Of a stretch of DNA of 64,000 bases, positions 19,221 to 28,094 are shown piece after piece. The DNA lies in contig NZ_JAAQTO010000017.1 of the NCBI RefSeq assembly GCF_011742165.1, positions 61,861 through 125,860 on the forward strand, written 5' to 3'. The stretch comes from Billgrantia bachuensis (GTDB taxonomy: Bacteria > Pseudomonadota > Gammaproteobacteria > Pseudomonadales > Halomonadaceae). The notes under the pieces were generated by a model. The model did no database searches. It saw only the letters and a program-made list of their open reading frames with translations, and was not told where the DNA came from. A program made the position numbers and the translations under genes. Position 1 is the stretch's first letter, and the number at the start of each line of letters is the position of its first letter.

Positions 19221-20146
19221 CACACGCCTTCGGCAATGCCCCAACGGGGGTGATGCATCCCCCCGAGGTCCGCCTGCCCGACGACGATCACTTCGCCCGC
19301 CGCGCCCGGCGCCTGGAGGAACTCGCCGAGCGTGTCGCGCCGCTCGGTGACTTTTTGCACTTCATGGCGCAGCTGGCCCAGGCCCAGCAGGTTGCACTGG
19401 AACGCACTACGCCGAGCTGGCAGCCCGGGCCCGAGACCTTCTCCCTGGCACTGGAGCACGGCATGCCGCCACTCAACGTGCAGGCGCTGCGCGGCGACAT
19501 CGGTATCCGGGCCGAGCTCGACGCCCTGTTGGACGCGCTCGAGCTGCACGTCGGCCAGGCCCAGCGTCCGCTGCTCGATGGCCTGCGCAAGCTGTCGGCG
19601 GAGGAGATCGGTCGGCTGGCGGACGACGTGCTTGCGGGCGAAGCCGGCGACGAACGGACTCGCGGCCTGATGCCACTGGTGGCCGCCGCGCTGCAGGTGG
19701 CCTGGCTGCGTCTGGCGCGTTCGCTGCCCCAGGCACCGGCGCGTCCGGTCGGCGAGGTACGCACCCTGTGCCCCAGCTGCGGCTCGCCGCCCCTGGCCAG
19801 CGTGATCGAATCCGATCCGCAGTATAACGGCGTACGCTACCTGCAGTGCGGACTGTGCGCCACCCAGTGGTATCTGGAACGCTCCCTCTGCAGCGTGTGC
19901 GAACAGAGCGGCAAGCTCGACTACCTGAGCCTGGCGCAAGAGAGCGACGCGACCGCCCCCCTGCCGGCCCAGGCCGAGGCCTGCGGCGACTGCGGCAGCT
20001 ACCTCAAGATCTTTCCGCGCGCGCTCGACGTCGACGCCGAACCGCTGGCCGACGATCTCGCCAGCCTGGCGCTCGACCTGCTGCTGGGCGAGGAGGGGCG
20101 CTACCGGCGTAGCGGCTTCAACCCGCTGCTGATCGTGGAGGGTTAG
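19217..20146 (+). CDS. fdhE: formate dehydrogenase accessory protein FdhE
   Basis: A 309-residue cytoplasmic protein required for assembly of membrane formate dehydrogenases. Its C-terminal half has the rubredoxin-like metal-binding cysteine pairs CPSCGSPP, CGLCATQW, CSVC and CGDCGSY. These are diagnostic for FdhE and bind iron. It is co-transcribed with the structural genes by a four-base overlap. Confidence 0.95.
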   Translation: MTHAFGNAPTGVMHPPEVRLPDDDHFARRARRLEELAERVAPLGDFLHFMAQLAQAQQVALERTTPSWQPGPETFSLALEHGMPPLNVQALRGDIGIRAELDALLDALELHVGQAQRPLLDGLRKLSAEEIGRLADDVLAGEAGDERTRGLMPLVAAALQVAWLRLARSLPQAPARPVGEVRTLCPSCGSPPLASVIESDPQYNGVRYLQCGLCATQWYLERSLCSVCEQSGKLDYLSLAQESDATAPLPAQAEACGDCGSYLKIFPRALDVDAEPLADDLASLALDLLLGEEGRYRRSGFNPLLIVEG

Positions 20147-20210
20147 GAACCCGCGAAAGCCGGGATGGGAATGGACGCACCCCGGCCCAGCATGCTATGC
20201 CATAAGGGTG

Positions 20211-21773
20211 ATGGATCCACGCAATTGGAAGGGGATGACCGATCCCCGCATGGACATGACGACAATGGACGTTCGACGCAGCCTGCCCGCGGTGGATGCA
20301 CTGCTGGGCCATCCCGACGTGCAACAGGCCCGCCAGCGATACGGCTATCGCCTCGTCAAACGCGCCGTACGCCAGGCGCTGGACGAGACCCGCCGCGATC
20401 TGGCGCACCCGGCCTCCCCCGCCGCACCCGACGTGGACGACCTGGCACGCCGGGTGCTGGGCCACCTGATCGAATTGGTCCGACCGGCCAGCCGCGCGGT
20501 ATTCAACCTCACCGGCACGGTCATCCACACCAACCTTGGCCGCTCGCCGCTCGCCGAAGCGGCCGTCGAAGCCATGACGCAAGCGGCGCGTCACCCGGTG
20601 GCGCTGGAGTACGACCTCGACAGCGGCAGCCGTGGCGATCGCGATCGGCTGGTCGAGAGCCTGCTGTGCGAGCTGACCGGTGCCGAGGCCGCCACCGTGG
20701 TCAACAACAATGCCGGTGCCGTGCTGCTGGCCCTGGGGGCGCTGGGCGCCGGCCGCGAGGCGCTGATCTCGCGCGGTGAACTGATCGAGATCGGCGGCGC
20801 CTTTCGCATGCCCGACATCATGGCCGCGGCGGGCTGTCGCCTGCGCGAGGTGGGGGCCACCAACCGCACCCATGCAAGCGACTTCGAAGAAGCCATCGGC
20901 GAGCAAACCGGACTGATCGTCAAGGCCCACACCTCCAACTACGCCATCACCGGCTTCACCAGCAGCGTTCCCGAGACCCGCCTGGCCGAGATCGCTCATA
21001 ACCACGGCCTGCCCTTCCTGATCGATCTTGGCAGCGGCGCGCTGACCGATTTTGCCGCCCTCGACCTGCCCTACGAGGCGCAGCCCTCCGATGCGATCGG
21101 TGCCGGTGCCGATGTGGTCACCTTCAGCGGCGACAAGCTGCTGGGCGGCCCCCAGGCCGGCATCATCGTCGGTCGCCGTGCAGCGTTAGAGACCATCAAG
21201 CGTCATCCGCTCAAGCGTGCCCTGCGCCTGGACAAGCTGACCCTGGCCGCTCTCGAGGCCACCCTGCGCCTCTATCGCGACAGCGATGCCCCGCAGCACG
21301 ATATTCCCACCCTGGCACTGCTGACCCGCCCGGAAGCCGACATCGCCGCCACCGGTGAGCGACTGCTGCCCCACGTCCAAGACCTGCTTGCCGACGTCAC
21401 GGTGACGCTGGAGCCATGTTTGAGCCAGCTCGGCAGTGGTTCGCTGCCGATCGATCGTCTACCCAGCCGGGCACTGGTATGGCGGCCCCGGGATAACCAG
21501 CGCCGCCTGCGCGAGCGCCACCTGCGGCGCCTCGAGACGGCCTTGCGCGATCTGCCCCGCCCCGTCATCGGCCGGCTCAGCGACGGCGCCCTGCATCTCG
21601 ATCTGCGCTGCCTGGCCGGTGCAGCCGAAGAGAAGGTCTTCCTGGACCAACTGCAAGAGCTGCAGCGGCGCTATACCAGCAACGGGAGCAAGCGGGCCAG
21701 CAATGGAAAGAGCGCGGCCGGCGAGACAGGGAACGTCGTCGCCATCAGCGACATGCACGGAGGCACGCCTTGA
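20211..21773 (+). CDS. selA: L-seryl-tRNA(Sec) selenium transferase
   Basis: A ~520-residue PLP enzyme that converts Ser-tRNA(Sec) to Sec-tRNA(Sec) using selenophosphate. Family blocks are clear: NLTGTVIHTNLGR, VNNNAGAVLL, SRGELIEIGGAFR, and the PLP-lysine motif SGDKLLGGPQAG. The exact start is uncertain. GTG 20208, ATG 20211 and ATG 20235 are in frame, and homology begins at SLPAVDALL. A ~35-residue low-complexity tail extends beyond the usual end of SelA. The stop overlaps selB. Confidence 0.94.
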   Translation: MDPRNWKGMTDPRMDMTTMDVRRSLPAVDALLGHPDVQQARQRYGYRLVKRAVRQALDETRRDLAHPASPAAPDVDDLARRVLGHLIELVRPASRAVFNLTGTVIHTNLGRSPLAEAAVEAMTQAARHPVALEYDLDSGSRGDRDRLVESLLCELTGAEAATVVNNNAGAVLLALGALGAGREALISRGELIEIGGAFRMPDIMAAAGCRLREVGATNRTHASDFEEAIGEQTGLIVKAHTSNYAITGFTSSVPETRLAEIAHNHGLPFLIDLGSGALTDFAALDLPYEAQPSDAIGAGADVVTFSGDKLLGGPQAGIIVGRRAALETIKRHPLKRALRLDKLTLAALEATLRLYRDSDAPQHDIPTLALLTRPEADIAATGERLLPHVQDLLADVTVTLEPCLSQLGSGSLPIDRLPSRALVWRPRDNQRRLRERHLRRLETALRDLPRPVIGRLSDGALHLDLRCLAGAAEEKVFLDQLQELQRRYTSNGSKRASNGKSAAGETGNVVAISDMHGGTP

Positions 21774-23713
21774 TCGTCGGCACCGCCGGCCATGTCGATC
21801 ATGGCAAGACCGCCCTGATCCAGCATCTCACCGGCATCGACACCGACCGCCTGAAGGAGGAGAAGGCGCGCGGGCTGACCATCGAGCCCGGCTTCGCCTA
21901 TCCCGAGGTGGCCGACGGCGTCGAACTCGGCTTCGTCGATGTGCCCGGTCACGCCCGCTTCCTGCACCACATGCTGGCGGGCAGCGCCGGCGTCGATACG
22001 GTTCTGCTGGTGGTGGCCGCCGACGACGGCGTCATGCCGCAAACCGTCGAGCACCTGCAAATCCTGACCCTGCTGGGGCTCGACCGCGGCCTGGTAGCGC
22101 TGACCAAGGTCGACCGGGTCGACGCCGCACGCCGCCGCCGGGTGCGCGAGGAGATCGCTACGCTGCTGGCCGATACGCCGCTGGCCGGCGCTGCGATCAC
22201 CGACGTGTCAAGCCACAGCGGTGAAGGCGTGGAAGCGCTGCGCGACAGGCTGTGGACCCTGGCGGCTACCCAGCGCACCACTCCGGCCCAGGGCCATTTT
22301 CGTCTTGCCGTCGATCGGGTCTTCACCAAGAGCGGTGCCGGGCTGGTGGTGACAGGCACGGCCTTCGCCGGCCGCGTCAGCCAGGACGACGAGGTGCGCC
22401 TGGTGCCGTCCGGCCTGACGGCGCGAGTGCGTGGGCTGCGTCGTCAGCATCGCGACAGCGAACGGGCGCAGCAGGGCGATCGCGTGGCGCTCAACCTCGC
22501 CGGGCCGGGCATCAGCCGCGAGGCAATTCAGCGCGGCGACTGGGTCGTGGCCGAAGCGCTGGAGGCGCCACCGCTGCGACGCCTCGATGTCCAGTTGCAC
22601 CTGCTCGAGGGCGTGCCGGCGGTCAAGCACTGGGCGCCGATTCATGCGCACCTCGGCGTCACCCGACTCAGCGGCCGCCTGTCGCTGCTCGAGGGCCAGC
22701 GGCTCGCCCCGGGAGGGAGCATGCTAGGCCAACTGGTGCTCGACGAACCGGTGCACGCCTGTCTCGGCGACCGTTTCGTGATTCGCGACCCCGGCGGGCG
22801 CCTCACCCTGGGCGGCGGCGTGGTGCTCGATGGCGATCCGCCCCGCCGCGGCCAGCGTCGGCCCGAGCGCCTGGCCTGGCTAACGGCACTGGCCGGGTGT
22901 GCGGCCGCTGGGCCGCCGTTCGACCTCGACCCGCCCCTGCGCCAAGCACTGGACCGACGGCCCGAAGGGTTCGACCTGATCGCCTTGGCGCGAAATGCCA
23001 ATGTGGATGCGGCAGAGCTGACCGCACGGACCGAGGCGCTGGGCGGCCGGGTCATTGCTACCCAGGGCCAGTGTCGCGCCTTCTCGCAGGAGGCCATCCT
23101 AGCACTGCAGGCACGCCTGCTCGACACCGTCGCTGCCAACCACGAACGCGAGCCTTCGATGCTCGGCACCGAGCGCGGCCGGCTGGCTCGCCAGACCATG
23201 CCCGAACTGCCCGAAGCGGTATGTCGGGAATTGCTGGCGTCACTGGTCGAGCGCGGGGAACTGGCTGCCCACGGTCCTTTCGTCGCCTTGCCTGAGCATC
23301 GCGCTGCGCTGAGCGAGGCCGATGAGGCGCTGTGGCAGCGGCTCGAGCCGCTCATCGCCGCCGCCCCCTTCCAGCCGCCGAGGGTGCGCGACCTGGCCAC
23401 GAGCGAAAGCCTTGGCGAAACAAGCCTCGACGAGGCGCGTATCCGCGAAGTCCTCATCGCCTGCGCCCGCCTGGGTCGGCTCTATCAGGTGCGCCGCGAC
23501 CACTTCTACCCCGCCGCAGCGGTAGCCGAGATGGCCGCCATCGTGCAGGCGCTGGCACAGGAACACGGCCGGATACGCGCGGCCGCCTTTCGCGACCGCA
23601 TCGGCACCGGCCGCAAACTGGCCATTCACATTCTCGAATTCTTTGATAGGGTAGGTTACACGCGCCGCATCGGCGACGAGCGCGTGATTCGCCACGCCGG
23701 CATGTGGCAGTAG
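21770..23713 (+). CDS. selB: selenocysteine-specific translation elongation factor SelB
   Basis: A 647-residue GTPase that carries Sec-tRNA(Sec) to ribosomes paused at UGA-SECIS. GTPase motifs are [13 protein letters not shown] (near residue 3), DVPGHARF and TKVD. The C-terminal ~250 residues form the winged-helix repeats that bind SECIS, ending with [19 protein letters not shown], which is typical of SelB. It starts at a TTG that overlaps the selA stop, so the two genes are tightly coupled. Confidence 0.96.
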   Translation: MIVGTAGHVDHGKTALIQHLTGIDTDRLKEEKARGLTIEPGFAYPEVADGVELGFVDVPGHARFLHHMLAGSAGVDTVLLVVAADDGVMPQTVEHLQILTLLGLDRGLVALTKVDRVDAARRRRVREEIATLLADTPLAGAAITDVSSHSGEGVEALRDRLWTLAATQRTTPAQGHFRLAVDRVFTKSGAGLVVTGTAFAGRVSQDDEVRLVPSGLTARVRGLRRQHRDSERAQQGDRVALNLAGPGISREAIQRGDWVVAEALEAPPLRRLDVQLHLLEGVPAVKHWAPIHAHLGVTRLSGRLSLLEGQRLAPGGSMLGQLVLDEPVHACLGDRFVIRDPGGRLTLGGGVVLDGDPPRRGQRRPERLAWLTALAGCAAAGPPFDLDPPLRQALDRRPEGFDLIALARNANVDAAELTARTEALGGRVIATQGQCRAFSQEAILALQARLLDTVAANHEREPSMLGTERGRLARQTMPELPEAVCRELLASLVERGELAAHGPFVALPEHRAALSEADEALWQRLEPLIAAAPFQPPRVRDLATSESLGETSLDEARIREVLIACARLGRLYQVRRDHFYPAAAVAEMAAIVQALAQEHGRIRAAAFRDRIGTGRKLAIHILEFFDRVGYTRRIGDERVIRHAGMWQ

Positions 23714-23742
23714 CCTCGCAGCACCGTCGGCGCAATGCTCAA

Positions 23743-23838
23743 GGAAGAGGATCGACCCCCGGTGGGGCGGCCAGACTTCAAATCTGGCAGGGGCTGCCAG
23801 CGGTCCCTGGTGGGTTCGACTCCCACGCTCTTCCGCCA
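23743..23838 (+). tRNA. selC: tRNA-Sec (anticodon TCA)
   Basis: A 96-nt selenocysteine tRNA with a long acceptor stem (GGAAGAGG... paired with ...CTCTTCC), discriminator G and encoded CCA. The anticodon TCA at 23778-23780 lies in the loop CTTCAAA. The extra arm is long and the T-loop is GGTTCGACTCC. It follows selB by 29 bases. The foreign DNA starts immediately behind it, so its 3' end is probably the prophage attachment core. Confidence 0.96.
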
Positions 23839-23946
23839 GCCCGCACCGTTGAGCCATTCCCGCAGTTTCCGCACTCCCCTGCCAGACTTCCCCAGCGAGC
23901 CCGACTTTCACCCGGGGCCACGCTGGGGACACGCCCAGCATATATC
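23813..23946. other. probable left prophage junction (attL) at the 3' end of selC
   Basis: Host genes stop at selC, and phage-like genes begin on the opposite strand ~110 bases later. Phages commonly integrate into tRNA 3' halves and restore the sequence from attP. The exact core cannot be defined without the right junction, which is outside the window. The ~108 bases between the tRNA and the first phage gene contain no gene. Confidence 0.6.
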
Positions 23947-24153
23947 TCAGTCACACGAAACCCGGCCATCTTGCACGAACGCGAGGCATTCGCTGCGGCG
24001 ATACAGCACCGCTCGGCCGCTCTTGTAGTACGGCAGCGGATAGCGTTTCGTCGACCGCCACACCGCCAGGGTGCCCGGCTTGGCGCGCACGATCTTGCCG
24101 GCCTCCTCAGGGCTGATGAAATCCTCGTCGCTGAAATCGATCTGCTCTGCCAT
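23947..24153 (-). CDS. excisionase-like helix-turn-helix protein
   Basis: A 68-residue protein with an HTH_17/AlpA-type winged helix: DFISPEEAGKIVRAKPGTLAVWR followed by PYYKSGRAVLYRRSEC. Such proteins act as phage excisionases or small regulators. Its place right beside the presumed attL fits an Xis role. No integrase gene lies next to it. Confidence 0.7.
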   Translation of the reverse strand: MAEQIDFSDEDFISPEEAGKIVRAKPGTLAVWRSTKRYPLPYYKSGRAVLYRRSECLAFVQDGRVSCD

Positions 24154-24154
24154 A

Positions 24155-24667
24155 TCAGTCTCCCGTATGCCGCTGGCCGCCGTGCCCCTTGCCAGGGCCA
24201 GCCCGCCACTTGTGCTCGCTCTCGGCGATGCTGTCGTCGATCATCTTCTGGCGCTGACGCTTGATCAGATCCAGAACACCGGGAAGAGCCAGGTGCTCCG
24301 TCATATCCTTCACGTCGTTTTCCAGCTCGATGATGATCCGCTCCGCGATCCCTGCCAGCTCCCACATATCCGCCGGCGTCTCTCCGTCCTTCCGCACCTT
24401 GCCCAGCCCGTAACAGCCGCCGCAGGGCTTGGCTTTGTTGCCTTTGATCTGATCGGTGCCCGCGCCCATGCAGACCGGGCAATCGTCCTGAGCGATCGGG
24501 CGCCAGTGCAGGCGCCAGTCGTCGGCCGTGGTTGCGCTCTGCACGTCCCGACCGATGTCGTGATAGATGACCAACTGTTGCCCCTCGAGCGGCCCGGTGC
24601 CGGCGTGCTGACTGACCTCGACGTAACGGCCGCCCTGGCTGCGGTGGGTGTGGGTGGGCTTGGTCAC
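24155..24667 (-). CDS. phage protein with DnaJ-type zinc-binding motifs
   Basis: A 170-residue protein whose middle has two CxxCxGxG-like motifs (CPVCMGAG and CGGCYGLG), as in DnaJ zinc fingers, followed by a helical C-terminus. The function is unknown. It ends one base before the HTH gene and overlaps the next gene upstream by four bases. Confidence 0.7.
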   Translation of the reverse strand: MTKPTHTHRSQGGRYVEVSQHAGTGPLEGQQLVIYHDIGRDVQSATTADDWRLHWRPIAQDDCPVCMGAGTDQIKGNKAKPCGGCYGLGKVRKDGETPADMWELAGIAERIIIELENDVKDMTEHLALPGVLDLIKRQRQKMIDDSIAESEHKWRAGPGKGHGGQRHTGD

Positions 24668-24903
24668 TCGGCGTGCTCCTCTTCGAGCAGCTCCACCTCG
24701 ACAGAACTCAAGTCGGTGAAGTCCGGGTCGTCTTTGCTGAAGACGCAGTTCAATACGTTGCTGTCCCTGATCACGTCGTTCATGGCGTTGCGCAGATCTT
24801 CACCGTCGTACCACTCGCCCTTGAGGACTGATTCAACCAGGTCGCGGAGCGTCTCTACGTCGCCGCTCAAGTTGCGGCGTAGGCCGTTCATGGAAACCTT
24901 CAT
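24664..24903 (-). CDS. small acidic phage protein
   Basis: A 79-residue acidic helical protein ending in VELLEEEHAE. I do not recognise a family. It is kept as real because both ends overlap neighbours by four bases (ATGA junctions) within the leftward operon. Confidence 0.65.
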   Translation of the reverse strand: MKVSMNGLRRNLSGDVETLRDLVESVLKGEWYDGEDLRNAMNDVIRDSNVLNCVFSKDDPDFTDLSSVEVELLEEEHAE

Positions 24904-25478
24904 GCCTCCGGCTCCTCTTCCGCTGCACCCAGGCGAGTTTCCAGGCCGTACTTCACAGAGGTCTTGTCGAATTTCTTTGCCACGGCCGACGCCAAGTCGA
25001 TACCGAGGTGAGCTGCGAGCAGGTCAGCGCTGATGATGACGTCGCCCAGCTCATCAGCTACGGCTTCCAGCTTGGCTGTGCTGCCGGCTATGCCACGCTC
25101 AGCTCTGACCATTTTCTTCACGGCTTCGGCCAGCTCACCCGCCTCACCGCAGACCTCCAGCGCCTTGAAGGTGGTGTCCGTCTGGTCGTAGCCAGGCCAT
25201 TCCTGCTGGCGCGTGACATTGGCCAAGCGCATGCGATGGAATGAAAGCCCCTTGGTGATCTGCTCAACAGCATTCAACGTAGTCGCGACACGCCGGCTGC
25301 CGGTGTCGAAACCGACAATCTGCTCGAGGCGCTCCCAGGCCTCGCACATTGCCTGGAATCCTGTGGCCTCGCGGTCGCCGACACGTAGGGCCTTGAGGAT
25401 CTCTTCGATGGTCATCGGCTCGCCATCCTTGAGGATCGCTGCGCCGTCGTGGCATACCCCCTGGGTAAATTCGGTCAT
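24900..25478 (-). CDS. MazG-like nucleotide pyrophosphohydrolase domain protein
   Basis: A 192-residue protein. Residues from ~85 on form a MazG-type all-alpha NTP pyrophosphohydrolase, with metal-binding acidic motifs in EVCGEAGELAEAVKK and ADELGDVIISADLL. The N-terminal ~80 residues are a separate helical region. Phage MazG proteins are thought to alter nucleotide or alarmone pools during infection. The start at 25478 overlaps the stop of the upstream gene. Confidence 0.8.
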   Translation of the reverse strand: MTEFTQGVCHDGAAILKDGEPMTIEEILKALRVGDREATGFQAMCEAWERLEQIVGFDTGSRRVATTLNAVEQITKGLSFHRMRLANVTRQQEWPGYDQTDTTFKALEVCGEAGELAEAVKKMVRAERGIAGSTAKLEAVADELGDVIISADLLAAHLGIDLASAVAKKFDKTSVKYGLETRLGAAEEEPEA

Positions 25479-25948
25479 AACTTCTTCCCTCCCGGCCCCG
25501 GCAGCAGTGGGGGCATGTTGCCTGTCTCGTACGCTTCGCCCACCTGGGGCAGCATCCAGCGGCCGACCGTGCCGCCGTTGGGCAGTACGATGTGGGCCAG
25601 AAACTCTTCCTCGAACATGGTGATGCCGGACTCGACCGCCTCGAGCTTGGCTTTGATGACCAGGGCGAGTGCGCGCCACCGCTGCCGGCAGGCCTGCTCC
25701 CATGCCTTGGCGGCCTGTGCTGGCGCTCGCTCCCGGCCGGTGTCGGTCAGGCTGAACTCTCGGCTGTTGCGATCGGGCATCTGCAGGTCGAACCGGATCC
25801 GCCGGCCGTGCATCTGGAAGGCGAGCACCGCGGTACCGCCGTCCCAGCCGTACATGAAGCCGTCGGCGCCGTAGCGCGCCAGGGTCTGCTCGATCTCGGC
25901 GCGGCTGCGCTCACTGGAAACGCTGGTGTTCTCGGCGTATCGGGTCAT
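25475..25948 (-). CDS. conserved phage protein of unknown function
   Basis: A 157-residue protein with YGADGFMYGWDGGTAVLAFQMHGRRIRFDLQMPD and EQACRQRWRALALVIKAKLEAVESGI. I recall this pattern from many phage genomes, where it is annotated as hypothetical. ATG 25948 has GGGAG upstream; GTG 25951 is an alternative. It sits between the ParB-like and MazG-like genes. Confidence 0.75.
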   Translation of the reverse strand: MTRYAENTSVSSERSRAEIEQTLARYGADGFMYGWDGGTAVLAFQMHGRRIRFDLQMPDRNSREFSLTDTGRERAPAQAAKAWEQACRQRWRALALVIKAKLEAVESGITMFEEEFLAHIVLPNGGTVGRWMLPQVGEAYETGNMPPLLPGPGGKKL

Positions 25949-26379
25949 CACAGACTCCCACCTGTTTCGGCCGGCAGCAGCTCAGCAACCACCTCGCCGG
26001 TGTCGACGTAGTAGTGCTCGCTGTCGGTGAGGTTGTTGAACAGGAATTCATCGCGCTGGCGCTGAGTCATCTTGTTCAAGTGTCGAAGGAACTTACTGCC
26101 TGGCGCCTTGAAGCGTGGTTCCACGCCAGCGACCCTGGCGGCCGCGAGGTTGTGATGACCATCGATGACCATCCGGTACCGCCGGCCTCGCAAGGTGCAC
26201 TCATGTACCCTGACGACGAATACCGAGAAGGTCCGGGCCTTGCGCAGCACCTTCTCTCGGTCCAGGTGGCGCTGGCTGCTGATCAGAGGTGCTTCGCCGG
26301 CACCGCGGCTCTCTCCATTCATTCCAAGAAAAGCAAGACTGTTGCCCGCTGGAATGTCTCCGATATGCTCCCCGCTCAT
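25948..26379 (-). CDS. ParB-like nuclease-fold protein
   Basis: A 143-residue protein with a ParB/sulfiredoxin-like core: FVVRVHECTLRGRRYRMVIDGHHNLAAARVAGV. The DGHHNLAAAR block corresponds to the GxxR-type motif of this fold. Single-domain phage ParB-like proteins sometimes act as nucleases or as partners of DNA methylases. It is translationally coupled to the cytosine methylase gene. Confidence 0.7.
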   Translation of the reverse strand: MSGEHIGDIPAGNSLAFLGMNGESRGAGEAPLISSQRHLDREKVLRKARTFSVFVVRVHECTLRGRRYRMVIDGHHNLAAARVAGVEPRFKAPGSKFLRHLNKMTQRQRDEFLFNNLTDSEHYYVDTGEVVAELLPAETGGSL

Positions 26380-28094
26380 GCCACAGCCCTCTCTGCTGGC
26401 GCCGGCATGAAGCGGCGCTCGTGGGTGAAGTTGGCCTCAACGATGGCCTTCGCCAGCGGCGGGCAGACGCTGTTGCCGATCAGGCGCACCTGGGCGTATT
26501 TCGGCACGGGCTTACCCTCGACCTCGGCGAACTGGTAGCCGGCCGGGAATCCCTGGGCGGCGGCGAGCTCGTGGGGCTGGAGCATGCGCATGCCGATGTC
26601 GACGATGGCGTACTCCTCGCCGCCGATGGTGACAGTCACCAACTGGAAGCGATCTTTCGTGGTGATCGTCGGTGCTGGCGCTCGCATATCCCGGCCTGTC
26701 TCGCCGGAGCCGCTGCCGTAGTAGGGAGCTAGGAATGCAGCCACGGCTGCAGCGTGTGTGCCCCCGGCGCAGATGGTCGGCATGGGTTGGGTGATGTCGC
26801 TGCCCCCACGGTCGCTGCCCTTTAGGTTGAGCAGGCTCACGGCTACCGGGGCGTTGTGGTCGGTGGCGGTGATGGTGGGCAGTGGGTGGCGTAGGTCAGC
26901 GCCGATGACTCCCCCGTAGTGCTTGGCCAGGAAGGCAGAGACCAGGGCGTGCTTCTGTCCGCCGGCAACTACAGTGCCGAGCGGCTTCTGTAGGTCGAGA
27001 ACTCGCGGTGCCTGGCCGGGAGCCTCTCCGTAGCCGGTCTGAACCATGGTTGCCGACACCAGCCCGAACGGAGCGCAGCCGCCTGGGTTCGCCTTCGAAT
27101 CGGTCGCGTTGCTGTTTGCGGTGATGGTGTGCATCGGCTCGTCACAGCCATGGCCGACGGCGCCCGAGCGGAACTTGGTGATGTGTGGCACGACCAGACC
27201 ATGGGCATCGTGCGCCGCGGTGATAGTCTTCATGGGCTCAAGCAGGCTCTGCCCTCGGAAGCCGTCGCCGCCGTGGTTGCAGGTAACGATAAAGGGCTGC
27301 TCTGCCTCCACCACGTAGCGCATCACACCCTTGGCGATGCGCTTGAGCGTGTTCTCGGCCAGCGGCCGCTCGCGGTCGAATATGCTAGGACAGGGGATCG
27401 ACCAGTCGATGCACTCGGCCGCGGTGCGGTAGGGCTGCAGCTTGCCTCGGCGAACCGCCGGCGAGGCCGGGTCGCCATGGGAGGGCTTGGGCCATACGAT
27501 CGGCAAACCGTCGCGCCTGGCGACAAGGAACAGCCGCTTGCGGATTGTCGGCGCGCCGTAGTCGCAGGCGCGCAGGATCTTCCAGTCCACCTGGTAGCCG
27601 TGGCGGTTGAGTGCGCGCACGAATCCCCGGAAGGTCTGTCCCTTGCGCGCCGGGTCCGGCCGGCACTTGCCGTCGGCGTCCTTGATCAGCGGGCCCCAGT
27701 CCAGGAACTCTTCCACGTTCTCCAGCGCGAGCACCCTCGGCTTGACCTTTGCTGCCCAGCGCGCCGCTACCCATGCCAGGCCGCGAACGCTCTTGCTGAC
27801 CGGACGGCCACCTTTCGCTTTGCTGTGGTGGCGGCAGTCGGGGCTGAACCACGCCAGGCCAACAGGCATGCCGTGGGTGGCCTGCTCGGGGTCGATGTCC
27901 CACACGTCTGCTACGGCATGCTCGCTGCCCGGGTGGTTGGCGGTGTGCACAGCGATAGCGGTGGCGTCGTGGTTGATGGCGAGATCCACTGGCCGGCCCA
28001 GAGCCTGCTCGATTCCTTCGCTGGCGCCACCGCCCCCGGCGAAGTTGTCGACCACGAGCTCGTGGCCGAACAGGTTCAGGTTCATGTTGGTCAT
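26376..28094 (-). CDS. DNA (cytosine-5) methyltransferase
   Basis: A 572-residue C5-MTase. The AdoMet-binding motif is DNFAGGGGASEG, the catalytic loop is SPDCRHHSKAKGG, motif VI is ENVEEF and motif VIII is RKRLFLVARRD. The C-terminal half contains repeated blocks of the form AFLAxYYG...PxPTITxxD, likely the target-recognition region. The catalytic motif is PDC rather than the usual PCQ, a variant common in phage enzymes. It probably protects phage DNA from host restriction. Confidence 0.9.
   Translation of the reverse strand: MTNMNLNLFGHELVVDNFAGGGGASEGIEQALGRPVDLAINHDATAIAVHTANHPGSEHAVADVWDIDPEQATHGMPVGLAWFSPDCRHHSKAKGGRPVSKSVRGLAWVAARWAAKVKPRVLALENVEEFLDWGPLIKDADGKCRPDPARKGQTFRGFVRALNRHGYQVDWKILRACDYGAPTIRKRLFLVARRDGLPIVWPKPSHGDPASPAVRRGKLQPYRTAAECIDWSIPCPSIFDRERPLAENTLKRIAKGVMRYVVEAEQPFIVTCNHGGDGFRGQSLLEPMKTITAAHDAHGLVVPHITKFRSGAVGHGCDEPMHTITANSNATDSKANPGGCAPFGLVSATMVQTGYGEAPGQAPRVLDLQKPLGTVVAGGQKHALVSAFLAKHYGGVIGADLRHPLPTITATDHNAPVAVSLLNLKGSDRGGSDITQPMPTICAGGTHAAAVAAFLAPYYGSGSGETGRDMRAPAPTITTKDRFQLVTVTIGGEEYAIVDIGMRMLQPHELAAAQGFPAGYQFAEVEGKPVPKYAQVRLIGNSVCPPLAKAIVEANFTHERRFMPAPAERAVA

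Noticed and set aside
23778..24482. Minus-strand frame that could have been an integrase remnant beside selC
   Set aside because: No recombinase motifs; composition is that of a shadow of the zinc-motif gene and tRNA.
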